A stretch of DNA of 16,998 nucleotides. Source: Actinomycetes bacterium. Lineage in GTDB: Bacteria > Actinomycetota > Acidimicrobiia > Acidimicrobiales > JAMCPL01. The stretch lies in the NCBI GenBank assembly GCA_021846725.1, contig JAJZWK010000024.1, positions 1 through 16,998 on the forward strand, given 5' to 3'. The position numbers were made by a program, and so were the translations under genes. How positions within the stretch are numbered: position 1 is the stretch's first letter; every line of letters begins with the position of its first letter. Below the pieces are notes generated by a model, which saw nothing but the letters and a program-made list of their open reading frames with translations, made no database searches and was not told the DNA's origin. Positions 1 to 7,169 of this stretch are shown here, one piece after another.

Positions 1-194
1 TCCCTGTAGGGACCTATAGTAGAATCTGGGTAGTCGGCAAAGACAGCCACCTGTAAGGGCAGGTATTCTATGCCTTCCGGCAACAACCCCGGTGGCACTG
101 AGGATAGCGGATTATCCAAAAACGCAATAGCGACTTCCGCCTCATCGTATGTATACGGAGGTTCGGGATAAAGAGGAACAGGCAATGGCAACAT
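1..194 (-). CDS. Acetoacetate decarboxylase (ADC)-family protein, N-terminal part, cut by window start
   Basis: Reading the minus strand from ATG at 194 gives an open frame of 64 codons that leaves the window at base 1. It begins MLPLPVPLYPEPPYTYDEAE and continues with a PPGLLPEG segment, LQVAVFADYPD and STIGPYR. The order 'proline-rich start, LLP-type helix, V-F-x-x-YPDSTIGPY' resembles the N-terminal half of acetoacetate decarboxylase-like proteins, in which a later lysine forms the Schiff base. That lysine would lie outside the window, so activity cannot be judged; many family members are not true acetoacetate decarboxylases. AGAAAGG lies about 7 nt upstream of the ATG as a plausible ribosome binding site, and two TATAAT hexamers lie just upstream. 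It is divergent from the epimerase at 555. The family call is recognition by eye on 64 residues only. Confidence 0.6.
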   Translation of the reverse strand, partial: MLPLPVPLYPEPPYTYDEAEVAIAFLDNPLSSVPPGLLPEGIEYLPLQVAVFADYPDSTIGPYR

Positions 195-229
195 TGTAAA
201 ACCTTTCTATTATATGTAATATACTTCAC

Positions 230-255
230 GTATTATATGTCGTATATTATAATAC
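230..255. promoter_or_regulatory. Inverted repeat / candidate operator between divergent genes
   Basis: GTATTATA (230-237) and TATAATAC (248-255) are a perfect 8-bp inverted repeat with a 10-bp spacer. The left arm also supplies a TATAAT hexamer on the minus strand (237-232), and a second TATAAT on that strand lies at 214-209. A dyad overlapping minus-strand -10 elements is where a repressor of the ADC-like gene would be expected. In such AT-rich DNA a dyad can also arise by chance, so the operator role is inference. Confidence 0.35.
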
Positions 256-448
256 CATCGGAGCAACCATGCCACACGTATCCGTTGAGACACCTAATGG
301 ACCAACCGCTACCGCCCACAGCAGGGCTCCAAGCAAACCATGACCTATTTTAACGAACGTAGGAGGTGCGTTAATCAGTTGCCCAAATGCCGACTCGCAA
401 AGTCCGGTTCCAACGGATGGGACTGGAAAGACTCAGCGGCTGGAGAGC

Positions 449-483
449 GAAAAGAAAAGAAGTGCAGAAAAGAAAAGGAGTGC
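449..483. repeat. Short tandem repeat (two 17-bp units, period 18)
   Basis: GAAAAGAAAAGAAGTGC (449-465) is followed after one base by GAAAAGAAAAGGAGTGC (467-483), with one mismatch. It lies in noncoding DNA upstream of the epimerase. Confidence 0.7.
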
Positions 484-542
484 CTAGGTTTTCTGGAGTG
501 GATAGATCGCTGGTCACCTAAAGAGAAGGAATAGTCCCGTGC

Positions 543-548
543 TATGAT
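543..548 (+). promoter_or_regulatory. Leaderless-type -10 element for the epimerase
   Basis: TATGAT is followed by six bases and then the ATG at 555, so transcription from it would start at or next to the start codon. No Shine-Dalgarno sequence is visible. The same geometry recurs before disA, rimO and the acyl-CoA synthetase. I see no convincing -35 box. Confidence 0.5.
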
Positions 549-554
549 GTAGAA

Positions 555-1595
555 ATGAACATTGGTCATAATAAGGTTCCTCGCCATGGAAGTCTGAGGG
601 CAGTCGTAACGGGTGGAAGTGGCGTACTCGGAAGGGCCATAGCATCCAGGTTACTGGATAATGGGTGGCAGGTACGCATACTGGATATTGCCCGCCCTCC
701 TGCAGAGTGCCTCCAGGCTGAATTCGTACAGGTCGACATAGAAAAGGATTTTACCAGCATAGAACGGGTAGCTGAGTTGGTAAGTGGGTTTACTCACGTA
801 TTCCATCTTGCAGCTCGATTACCTCAAGCTGGACTTGATGAAGCTGGTTTTTCAGCGGCAAACGTCGAGCCGACCCGCAAGTTGGCATTGGCATCTGCGG
901 AGGCGGGGATCCAGCGCTTTGTCTATGCATCATCAATCGAGATATACGGTGCACAACCAATGCACATACCTCTTGATGAAGATGCAGAACTACGTTTTAC
1001 TGGTGCATACAGCCGTAACAAATGGGAGTGTGAAGAACTTCTCAGGAAGATCCGACTTGAAAATGGGCTTAGCGTAGTGATGCTGAGAATGCCCATGATC
1101 TTTGGGCCGGGTTTTTACCATGAACGCTCCATACTTACCACATTCAAACTGTTGCAGCATGGCCTTCCAATTCCCCTACCAGCTGCGGATGCTCCTGTTT
1201 CATTCGTATCAGCACGAGATGCTGCACAGGCATTCGAACTGGCTTCTTTGAGCGTAGAGGCCGATGGAGAAGCGTTCAATGTCGCCGCTCCTGATATACC
1301 GACCATGATGGAACACATGTGGCAAGTTGCAATCAAGGTCGGCTCACGCTCAAAACCATTTGCCATACCAGCTTGGATGACTAAAGCCATAGAGGATTTC
1401 GCCAAAAAAAAGGCCAAAAAACCAGGTGCAAAGTTGTTTGGCACGCCGGCAGAGCTCATTTCATTCATTAGCACCGGTGGAGCATTCTCCATCGAAAAAG
1501 CCCGTCGTATTATAGGTTACTCGCCGTTGGACAGCTGCTCAGATGCCTGGGCAAATACCTACAAATGGTACTATGCTACCAGTGCAGTGTCTTGA
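555..1595 (+). CDS. Extended SDR / NAD-dependent epimerase-dehydratase family protein
   Basis: This 346-residue protein has the layout of an extended short-chain dehydrogenase. A Rossmann dinucleotide loop GxxGxxG is at residues 20-26 (TGGSGVLG context). An acidic residue after beta-2 (LDIA, residue 44) and DIEKD at 61-65 follow. The N-A-A-like HLAAR is at 84-88, serine in VYASSIEIYG at 126-127, and the catalytic pair Y152-x3-K156 is in AYSRNKWE. The C-terminal half (RMPMIFGPG, then VSFVSARDAAQAF) is the substrate domain; AKKKAKKPGAK near residue 288 is a lysine-rich stretch. Family members act on nucleotide sugars or on 3beta-hydroxysteroid-like substrates, and the sequence does not settle which. 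A leaderless -10 supports the ATG chosen. It is divergent from the ADC-like gene and convergent with the GH31 gene; a MITE-like element follows the stop closely. Confidence 0.85.
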   Translation: MNIGHNKVPRHGSLRAVVTGGSGVLGRAIASRLLDNGWQVRILDIARPPAECLQAEFVQVDIEKDFTSIERVAELVSGFTHVFHLAARLPQAGLDEAGFSAANVEPTRKLALASAEAGIQRFVYASSIEIYGAQPMHIPLDEDAELRFTGAYSRNKWECEELLRKIRLENGLSVVMLRMPMIFGPGFYHERSILTTFKLLQHGLPIPLPAADAPVSFVSARDAAQAFELASLSVEADGEAFNVAAPDIPTMMEHMWQVAIKVGSRSKPFAIPAWMTKAIEDFAKKKAKKPGAKLFGTPAELISFISTGGAFSIEKARRIIGYSPLDSCSDAWANTYKWYYATSAVS

Positions 1596-1690
1596 GTGTG
1601 GTGTCTCGTAAATAGTGTGACGTTATCTGGCAAGTCATGGGTATCATCTGAGTGACTGGAACCCATGGTTATTTGCGTGACGCTATATCA
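1593..1690 (+). mobile_element. MITE-like element, copy 2 (core 1599-1685), no coding capacity
   Basis: The left end TGGTGTCTCGTAAATA (1599-1614) is the imperfect inverse of the right end TATTTGCGTGACGCTA (1670-1685). The similarity reaches outward to CTTGA/TCAAG near 1591-1595 and 1687-1691. Internally CATGGGT (1636-1642) pairs with ACCCATG (1661-1667), giving a hairpin between the convergent epimerase and GH31 genes. The whole element aligns closely with the reverse complement of the element at 7801-7896, and its right half aligns with 13950-14092. It is a short nonautonomous repeat with terminal inverted repeats; the parent transposase family is not identified and no clear target duplication is visible. 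Confidence 0.7.
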
Positions 1691-1691
1691 A

Positions 1692-1711
1692 GCATAACTT
1701 TGCATAACTTT
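1692..1711. repeat. 10-bp tandem repeat overlapping the end of the GH31 gene
   Basis: GCATAACTTT occurs twice in tandem (1692-1701 and 1702-1711). The second copy runs into the TTA (1710-1712) that is the minus-strand TAA stop of the GH31 gene. Confidence 0.65.
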
Positions 1712-4619
1712 ACTGTAAGGCAATTCCCTCCATGCGCAGCGTAGCAAACGGCGGACAGGTAACCGTAAAGAGATTATGCAATGTATCTGACTCATCTATA
1801 TCGACCTGCTTACCATCTGCATAGCATGCGGTAGCAGTCATGCCATACAGTACTATCCCCACCTTATCAGGAACAGCATAAGAACCTTCCCTGCTCCAAG
1901 AGATAGTAGCGATATCTCCTTCATGAGTAAACACTATATCGTCTATCCTGATCTCTCCATACCCGTCACCACGGTCATCGTAGCATGTCCCTCTTGCAAG
2001 CCCTCTCTCGTCTGGCCAAATATGAAATGATAGCATCTTTGGTTTATGATCAAGATCCGGTACGCATCCTGACGTATTCAGCCATCCATCATCCAATGGC
2101 AGTATAGAACCATGACGCACCAAGACAGGTATATTCTCCAATGGCGCAGACAACCTAACAACTCTTCCACCTCTTAATCGATTGATTTGATCAGATTGGC
2201 CTGAATGGTACTTTTTTGATTGGACGTTTTCACGCTGGGTATCCTCATACTGGATGTTCTCGTGCTGAGCACCCTCGCCAAGGTCTTTTAAGCTACCGTC
2301 AGAATTTCCCAAACTAGCTAAATAGCGACCATCCAACCAGGATGACCAAGTCCCTTTCGGTAGGCGAACCAACCTAGAAGTTTTACCAGGAGCTGTCACG
2401 GGGGCAACTAGTACAGACCCGCCCAACGTAAAAGCATCGTCTACCTCCCAAATAAGTGGATCACTACTATCGCTGTTCTCAATCCAACCCAGTGGTCTTA
2501 TCAAAGGGGTACCTGAAGTACTGGCTTCGTATGCAAGCGTATACAGATAAGGCAACAACCTATATCGTAGTCTAATATAGTTTGCTACATATGGACGAAT
2601 GTACTCCGGTAGTCGCCATGGTTCACGCATAGGGACTCCCGCTACAGAGTGAGTCCTGCAAAAAGGCAGAAACGTACTGAGTTGCAGCCATCTAAGGTAC
2701 AATTCTGCGCTTGGTGCACCATTGAATCCACCAATATCTGGACCTGAAAACGGGAAACCCGACAGACCTAGCCCAATCATTGTAGGAATCTGTTGGCGTA
2801 AGGCTTCCCAGGTAGACTCGGTATCTCCTGTCCATCCCCAAGCATATCTCTGCGAACCTGCCCAGCCCGATCTTGAAAGAATGAATGGGCGTTTATCCGG
2901 AGATGCTTTACGAAGACCGGCATAGCCAGACCTGTTCATCTCTAAAGCATAGAGATTATGTGCCTCTGCATGCTCTCCACCCCTGCCATCCATATCGTGA
3001 AGAGTACCAAGTGGTAGAGTCTTATCGCCCAGCAATGCTATGTTAGTGGGCTCGTTCATGTCATGCCAGACGCCAGCTATACCGTTAGAGCTGAAAAAAT
3101 CATACTTGTCCGCCCACCATTTTCTGGTTGAAGGGTTTGTGAAATCCGGGAATGCCGCCTTGCCCGGCCATACTACCCCCAATTGTACTTCTCCTCGAGG
3201 ATTCCTACAAAAATACCCTCCCTCAAGTCCTTCTTCATACAGATCGTATTGAGAACTTGAGTCCGCTTTCACCGCCGGATCCAGTATCGTCACTATTCTG
3301 ATGCCCTGTTCGGCAAGTTGATCAGTAAGAGCTTTCATGTCGGGAAAACGCGAATGATCTATCGTAAACACCTTGTATCCATCCATATAGTCTATATCAA
3401 GGTGTATCGCAGATAGAGGTATATGCATAGACTTGAAATTGTCCACTACATCATGGACGTCCCTTTCGGTTTTGTAGCCCCACCTGCTCTGATGATAGCC
3501 CAATGCCCACCTGGGTGGAAGGGGAGGTCGACCGGTAATATCTGTGTAGTAGCTAAGCACTTCACCAAGAGTACCGGCCATAAGGTAATAACGCAGTGCT
3601 CCTCCCGCAAAAGTTGACTTCATCAAGCTGTCGCTGTCAGCAGAAAAGGAGAAGGTGCTTTGCCATGAGTTCTCGTATAAACATCCCATTACAATATCTT
3701 GCTGCTTAGGATCTATGGAAACAGTGAAAGGTATGCTCATATAAAGAGGATCTACTCCAGGACCCCATAAGCCACCAGGATCCCTGTTCCAGAGTCTGTA
3801 CGATCGTGATTTCCCTGGTACCTTATTCGAACGAGCGATCCGACCACTCAAATCCACATGAGCAGCCTTTTCGCCCAGCCCACATACAAGACTCCCTACA
3901 CGATGTTGCCTCTCCATAGTCCATCGTTCTCCTGCCCGCGCAGGTGGAAAATCACGACACAACACAACCTCAGCATTTTTATATCGGCCGATTGCTTCCC
4001 CGGATGAACGAGACATACTGGATGAGTCAACACCCCTAGACCTACCGAACTCACTAGAACTATTGGATGCACCAGATTCGCCAGCACCGGAACTATTGGA
4101 TGCACCAGAACCACCATGCGCTCGGTCAGAAGACGTAGAACGGCAAACAGAAAACTGTATTTCACCTGTCGGATATACTCTTATAATGTAATTACTATAT
4201 CGTAATATGTAACAATTACCGATGCTGCTATCAAACGATACCTGCGGATCTTCTACTGCTGAAGAAGACCATCCATCTCTGAGAATATAGGGCACCGGCA
4301 AAATACCTGGTTCCCAGGTGATCCTGACTACATGGTCAGTCATCATCCGCACTTCGAGTACGGCATCCCTGAATCGGAATAATGCCCCGTTTGATATCTC
4401 CTCATATCCCAACATCTCTCCAATCTCTCCAAGTATCGCCCGCCGCTTTTCAGCCAGTTGCCTGACTGCACTATCGATACCCTGAGAGAAAGTATTAGTT
4501 ACGGCAAGCCTAGTTGTACCGGGGCCGAGATCCAATACAGAACGAACAGCCGCCACCCCCAAGTACCACCCACGACGCAACTCCTCACGGAGACCAACTT
4601 GCCTCGACATACTTCTCAT
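1710..4619 (-). CDS. Glycoside hydrolase family 31 alpha-glucosidase-type enzyme
   Basis: This 969-residue protein carries the complete GH31 core. The N-terminal beta-sandwich region includes RITWEPG near 99-105. The barrel starts at PPRWALGYHQSRWGYKTE near 368-386. LDIDYMDGYKVFTID is at 407-421, the nucleophile D520 is in WHDMNEPT, and the likely acid/base D599 is in WTGDTESTW. GFPFSGPDIGGF is at 621-632, followed by the C-terminal beta domains. GH31 retaining enzymes remove terminal alpha-linked glucose or related sugars. No signal peptide is evident, so it is probably cytoplasmic and acts on alpha-glucans or oligosaccharides. Two insertions stand out: a Ser/Gly/Asn-rich stretch at about 163-206 with SGASNSS repeated, and a Q/E/N-rich stretch at about 784-812. 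The start lies 16 bp after the stop of the polyprenyl synthase, implying co-transcription; Met4 is an alternative start. Exact substrate is unknown. Confidence 0.92.
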   Translation of the reverse strand: MRSMSRQVGLREELRRGWYLGVAAVRSVLDLGPGTTRLAVTNTFSQGIDSAVRQLAEKRRAILGEIGEMLGYEEISNGALFRFRDAVLEVRMMTDHVVRITWEPGILPVPYILRDGWSSSAVEDPQVSFDSSIGNCYILRYSNYIIRVYPTGEIQFSVCRSTSSDRAHGGSGASNSSGAGESGASNSSSEFGRSRGVDSSSMSRSSGEAIGRYKNAEVVLCRDFPPARAGERWTMERQHRVGSLVCGLGEKAAHVDLSGRIARSNKVPGKSRSYRLWNRDPGGLWGPGVDPLYMSIPFTVSIDPKQQDIVMGCLYENSWQSTFSFSADSDSLMKSTFAGGALRYYLMAGTLGEVLSYYTDITGRPPLPPRWALGYHQSRWGYKTERDVHDVVDNFKSMHIPLSAIHLDIDYMDGYKVFTIDHSRFPDMKALTDQLAEQGIRIVTILDPAVKADSSSQYDLYEEGLEGGYFCRNPRGEVQLGVVWPGKAAFPDFTNPSTRKWWADKYDFFSSNGIAGVWHDMNEPTNIALLGDKTLPLGTLHDMDGRGGEHAEAHNLYALEMNRSGYAGLRKASPDKRPFILSRSGWAGSQRYAWGWTGDTESTWEALRQQIPTMIGLGLSGFPFSGPDIGGFNGAPSAELYLRWLQLSTFLPFCRTHSVAGVPMREPWRLPEYIRPYVANYIRLRYRLLPYLYTLAYEASTSGTPLIRPLGWIENSDSSDPLIWEVDDAFTLGGSVLVAPVTAPGKTSRLVRLPKGTWSSWLDGRYLASLGNSDGSLKDLGEGAQHENIQYEDTQRENVQSKKYHSGQSDQINRLRGGRVVRLSAPLENIPVLVRHGSILPLDDGWLNTSGCVPDLDHKPKMLSFHIWPDERGLARGTCYDDRGDGYGEIRIDDIVFTHEGDIATISWSREGSYAVPDKVGIVLYGMTATACYADGKQVDIDESDTLHNLFTVTCPPFATLRMEGIALQ
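4057..4109. repeat. In-frame direct repeat in the GH31 gene (20-bp identical units, period 33)
   Basis: Twenty identical bases occur at 4057-4076 and 4090-4109, a period of 33 bp (11 codons). They encode the two SGASNSS blocks of the low-complexity insertion. The pattern suggests expansion by slippage or unequal crossing-over that kept the reading frame. Confidence 0.75.
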
Positions 4620-4635
4620 GAATCAAGCCATCTAC

Positions 4636-5682
4636 TCACGACGTAGCACACAGCGACTCCACTGATACAATAACGTCATCCTCAATTGACCTGCTGAACT
4701 TCTCCAGTAAGTCACAGAGAACAGGCGAAGAGGATCCATCCAGAGCTTGCACTGAAGCATCTATCCACTGTCTCATCACATCTATACTCTTGGTCAGTGC
4801 ATCTGATGACATAATCAGCGAGCGTGCCTCTTGCCTTTCATTGTCAGAGAGCGGCTTACCCAGGAGCGCCGCCAGATCATGACCCACCTCAATATCGTCG
4901 AGTGCAAGCAATACCGGTAAGGTGTATATTCCTTCTACCAGATCCTGACCGGGCTCTTTACCAAGTTCTTCCTTGGTGCCAATAATGTCCAATATATCGT
5001 CACGTAGCTGAAAGGCCATCCCGAAGTACTTGCCATACTCAGTGATAGCTTCCGTCTCCGATTCGGGCATCCTACTGGTGAGCGCTCCAACTCGACATGA
5101 TGCCTCCATAAGGGCAGCAGTTTTGCCAGCAATTGCATTAAAATACTGTTCTTGGGTCCTATTGACCATATACGCTGTCTGTACTTCACTTATTTGTCCC
5201 GCGCATAGCTCTCCGAGGGTTCTCGCCAGAAGTGATGCTATATGCTGCCCCAGATCGGCGGCTATCTCGGCTGATTTTGCCAAAAGGTAATCTCCAGCAA
5301 CAATAGCCACCAGATTCCCCCATCGAGAATTCACACTCTTGACGTTCCTCCTCATGGATGCTTCATCCATGACATCATCATGATACAACGACCCGAGGTG
5401 TACCAGTTCTACCGCTACTGCACCCAGTTGATCATCGCGAGTGCATTCATCAGTACCGCCAGTAGCTACGGTGATGGCCAAAGTTGGGCGCAACCGCTTC
5501 CCTCCAGCATCAATAAGATATGTTGCCACCTGGTTCAATATAGGATCTGAATTGACAACAGCACCTTTCAACAGTTCCTCCATGGATTGGAGGCCATGTT
5601 TCACCGGAGTTATGGATAGCAGTGTAGATATATTCACACCTGTAATAATACGCCATAAAAGCATCGGTGTGATAATCCACAT
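4636..5682 (-). CDS. Long-chain polyprenyl diphosphate synthase (trans-isoprenyl synthase)
   Basis: This is a class I trans-prenyltransferase. It has AGGKRLRP for isopentenyl-diphosphate binding, the first aspartate-rich motif DDVMD in SLYHDDVMDEA, and the second, DDILD, in FQLRDDILDI. GQDLVEGIYTLP follows the second motif as in the family. Residues 4-5 before the first motif are small (Ser, Gly), as in hepta/octaprenyl synthases, so a long menaquinone-type side chain is likely (inference). The frame stays open to an ATG at 5784, but the extra N-terminus (PMAKARGLRG) is the minus-strand reading of the hairpin repeat at 5700-5745. I therefore place the start at the ATG at 5682 (MWIITPM); the ATG at 5664 is also possible. 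GLQSMEELLKGAV matches the usual first helix. GH31 follows 16 bp downstream in the same operon. The gene is divergent from disA. Confidence 0.9.
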   Translation of the reverse strand: MWIITPMLLWRIITGVNISTLLSITPVKHGLQSMEELLKGAVVNSDPILNQVATYLIDAGGKRLRPTLAITVATGGTDECTRDDQLGAVAVELVHLGSLYHDDVMDEASMRRNVKSVNSRWGNLVAIVAGDYLLAKSAEIAADLGQHIASLLARTLGELCAGQISEVQTAYMVNRTQEQYFNAIAGKTAALMEASCRVGALTSRMPESETEAITEYGKYFGMAFQLRDDILDIIGTKEELGKEPGQDLVEGIYTLPVLLALDDIEVGHDLAALLGKPLSDNERQEARSLIMSSDALTKSIDVMRQWIDASVQALDGSSSPVLCDLLEKFSRSIEDDVIVSVESLCATS

Positions 5683-5699
5683 CTGACTAACTCTGCCTC

Positions 5700-5745
5700 G
5701 CAAGCCTCTGGCTTTCGCCATGGGAGAGATGCAAGCAGATGTCAG
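5700..5745 (+). repeat. IS200/IS605-type right-end-like hairpin, copy A (upstream of disA)
   Basis: The core CCTCTGGCTTTCGCCATGGG (5705-5724) folds as a short hairpin around GGCTTTCGCC. It is followed by AGAGATGCAAG. Aligned with copy B (7028-7063), both read GCAA-x-CC-x-CTGGCTTT-x-GCCATGGG-x-GA-x-GATG with few mismatches. The pattern 'GGCTTTAGCC hairpin, GGGGAGGATGTCA' is, from general knowledge, common at right ends of IS605/TnpB elements, where it is also the 3' part of the omega/reRNA scaffold. No tnpA or tnpB lies in the window, so this is at most a remnant or a solo end. Confidence 0.5.
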
Positions 5746-5785
5746 AAGGAATTGCCTTGCGCCATCTGAATGCGTAAAAATCATG

Positions 5786-5791
5786 TATTAT
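5786..5791 (+). promoter_or_regulatory. Leaderless-type -10 element for disA
   Basis: TATTAT is followed by seven bases and then the disA ATG at 5799. There is no Shine-Dalgarno sequence in front of that ATG, so a leaderless or near-leaderless transcript is likely. No clear -35 box is seen. Confidence 0.5.
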
Positions 5792-5798
5792 GGCATAA

Positions 5799-7010
5799 AT
5801 GGACAGTGCAAGCAACAAAAATACATTTAATGCATTGCCCTTGCTGGCGGTGGGTATGCCCCTCAGGGAGGGTTTGGAACGTGTGGTGCAGGCCCATCGT
5901 GGAGCTCTGGTAGTGATGAGCGATAAGGAAGAGGTCCTTTCGCTATGTTCGGGAGGATTCCTGCTTAACACGGAATTCAGTCCCCAAAGACTTGCGGAAC
6001 TGGCTAAAATGGACGGAGCAATTGTATTGTCAGAAGACACGTCACGCATATCAAGAGCAAACGTGCATCTGGTGCCCAACCATTCCATCCCCACCTCTGA
6101 AACAGGTACACGACATAGGACAGCAGAAAGAGTAGCTAGGTCTACTGGCGTACCTGTGGTATCGGTATCTACGACTATGGGAGTAATTACCCTGTATGAA
6201 GGAAATCGTAAGCACGTGCTTAGAGATAGACGTTACCTATTCAACCAGACCACACAAGTCATCCAGACCCTTACCCGTTTTCGCCAACGCTTCGATCTGG
6301 CTATTACATCACTCTCTGCCCTTGAATTGGAAGGGGCAGCAACTTTACGCGATGTGATAAGTACCCTGCAACCGGCAGAACTGGTTTGCAGGTTGACTGA
6401 CGAAGTAAATGGATACCTGGTAGAGCTTGGAGATGACGGTAGGCTACTCAAGCTCCAGTTGGACGAGCTCTCCGCAGGAGTAGCCGAGGCACGCAATTTC
6501 GTGATACAGGACTACGTAAATGTTACAGATAGTACCAATAAGGCAGCTGTATCGTCTTCATCGCCGACATCTACTTCGATAACAGCAAACAATCACAATA
6601 TGCATGCAAATGGAGTGCCAACAGACAGTAGCCTCAATACTACTCACCAATATGAAGAATCAATCATAAATATAGCTACCCAACATACAATTCGGTCATT
6701 GCAACAAATGTCAACAGAAGAACTTGCGGATATGGAAAATATTGCCAGAACTATCAAGGGGAAGGGAGAGAATAGTGAACTCGATAGTTCGGTAGAGCCC
6801 AGAGGATACAGGTTGTTGCACCGCCTTTCGCATATTCCTGACCCTATAGTCGATCGTATAGTAGAGCACTTTGGCAACCTCCAGGCCATTATGCGTGCTT
6901 CCCAGTCGTCTCTGGAAGAAGTAGAGGGAGTTGGTACGGGACGCGCTACGGCATTGCGCAACGGATTGGCTCGCTTGGCTGAAATGAGTATTTTGGAACG
7001 CTACGAATGA
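5799..7010 (+). CDS. disA: Diadenylate cyclase / DNA-integrity scanning protein DisA
   Basis: DisA condenses two ATP into cyclic di-AMP and scans DNA for branched intermediates, which inhibit its activity. The DAC domain covers about residues 12-145. Its two signature motifs are intact: DGA at 72-74 (KMDGAIVLSED) and RHR at 105-107 (ETGTRHRTAERVA). A helical linker with LTRFRQRFDLAITSLSALE follows, and the C-terminal helix-hairpin-helix DNA-binding domain is at about 334-390 (HIPDPIVDRIVEHFGNL, then EVEGVGTGRATALRNGL). The protein has 403 residues against roughly 350-360 for typical DisA. The excess is mainly a Ser/Thr/Asn-rich, apparently disordered insertion at about 240-278, between the linker and the HhH domain. 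Usual actinobacterial neighbours (carD, ispDF, rlmB) lie downstream, but radA is not upstream here. Hairpin repeats bracket the gene on both sides. Confidence 0.95.
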   Translation: MDSASNKNTFNALPLLAVGMPLREGLERVVQAHRGALVVMSDKEEVLSLCSGGFLLNTEFSPQRLAELAKMDGAIVLSEDTSRISRANVHLVPNHSIPTSETGTRHRTAERVARSTGVPVVSVSTTMGVITLYEGNRKHVLRDRRYLFNQTTQVIQTLTRFRQRFDLAITSLSALELEGAATLRDVISTLQPAELVCRLTDEVNGYLVELGDDGRLLKLQLDELSAGVAEARNFVIQDYVNVTDSTNKAAVSSSSPTSTSITANNHNMHANGVPTDSSLNTTHQYEESIINIATQHTIRSLQQMSTEELADMENIARTIKGKGENSELDSSVEPRGYRLLHRLSHIPDPIVDRIVEHFGNLQAIMRASQSSLEEVEGVGTGRATALRNGLARLAEMSILERYE

Positions 7011-7027
7011 CCAGAATGTCGCGCCCC

Positions 7028-7063
7028 GCAATCCCCTGGCTTTAGCCATGGGGAGGATGTCAG
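7028..7063 (+). repeat. IS200/IS605-type right-end-like hairpin, copy B (downstream of disA)
   Basis: CCCCTGGCTTTAGCCATGGGG (7033-7053) forms a stem of C4 against G4 plus TGGC/GCCA with a TTTA loop and one bulge. It is followed by AGGATGTCAG. It begins 17 bp after the disA stop and lies on the same strand as copy A. It could also act as a 3'-end stabilising structure for disA mRNA, although no T-run follows to make it an intrinsic terminator. The resemblance to IS605/TnpB right ends is stronger here than in copy A. Confidence 0.55.
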
Positions 7064-7096
7064 CCATACAGCCGAATAAACTACTCCCTGATGCAA

Positions 7097-7169
7097 GCTG
7101 TCTGTCTGCTGAGCCTCTTGCTACAATAGAATAGAGGTCGTAGCTTTAACCTACATCTGCTCAGACAGC
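7097..7169. repeat. Inverted repeat enclosing repeat R1
   Basis: GCTGTCTG (7097-7104) and CAGACAGC (7162-7169) are perfect inverse arms. An alternative, longer pairing uses CTGTCT and GAGC (7102-7114, with a 3-nt bulge) against GCTCAGACAG (7159-7168). Either would present repeat R1 (7117-7158) in a large loop. It lies upstream of the carD promoter. Confidence 0.5.

Larger units (their letters stand above)
195..554. other. Divergent intergenic region, AT-rich control DNA
   Basis: This 360-bp region separates the ADC-like gene from the epimerase. The left part (205-255) is very AT-rich with repeated TATTATATGT at 209-218 and 231-240, 22 bp apart. The right part holds an 18-bp-period purine repeat at 449-483. 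A 64-codon open frame at 340-534 has no ribosome binding site, no recognisable domain and a biased K/E/R tail produced by that repeat, so I do not call it a gene. A -10 element for the epimerase is at 543-548. Confidence 0.5.

Noticed and set aside
340..534. Open frame of 64 codons upstream of the epimerase
   Set aside because: No ribosome binding site or leaderless -10, no recognisable domain; its K/E-rich tail is a product of the purine tandem repeat at 449-483.
3896..4165. Val/Leu-rich minus-strand frame overlapping GH31
   Set aside because: It is an alternative reading of the GH31 low-complexity insertion; the GH31 frame has clear motifs on both sides.
7033..7053. Hairpin after disA considered as an intrinsic terminator
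   Set aside because: The stem is followed by AGGATG rather than a T-run.
6711..7067. Minus-strand frame starting MADILPMAKARGLRG, antisense to the disA end
   Set aside because: Its N-terminus is the translated hairpin repeat and the rest is antisense to the conserved HhH domain of disA.
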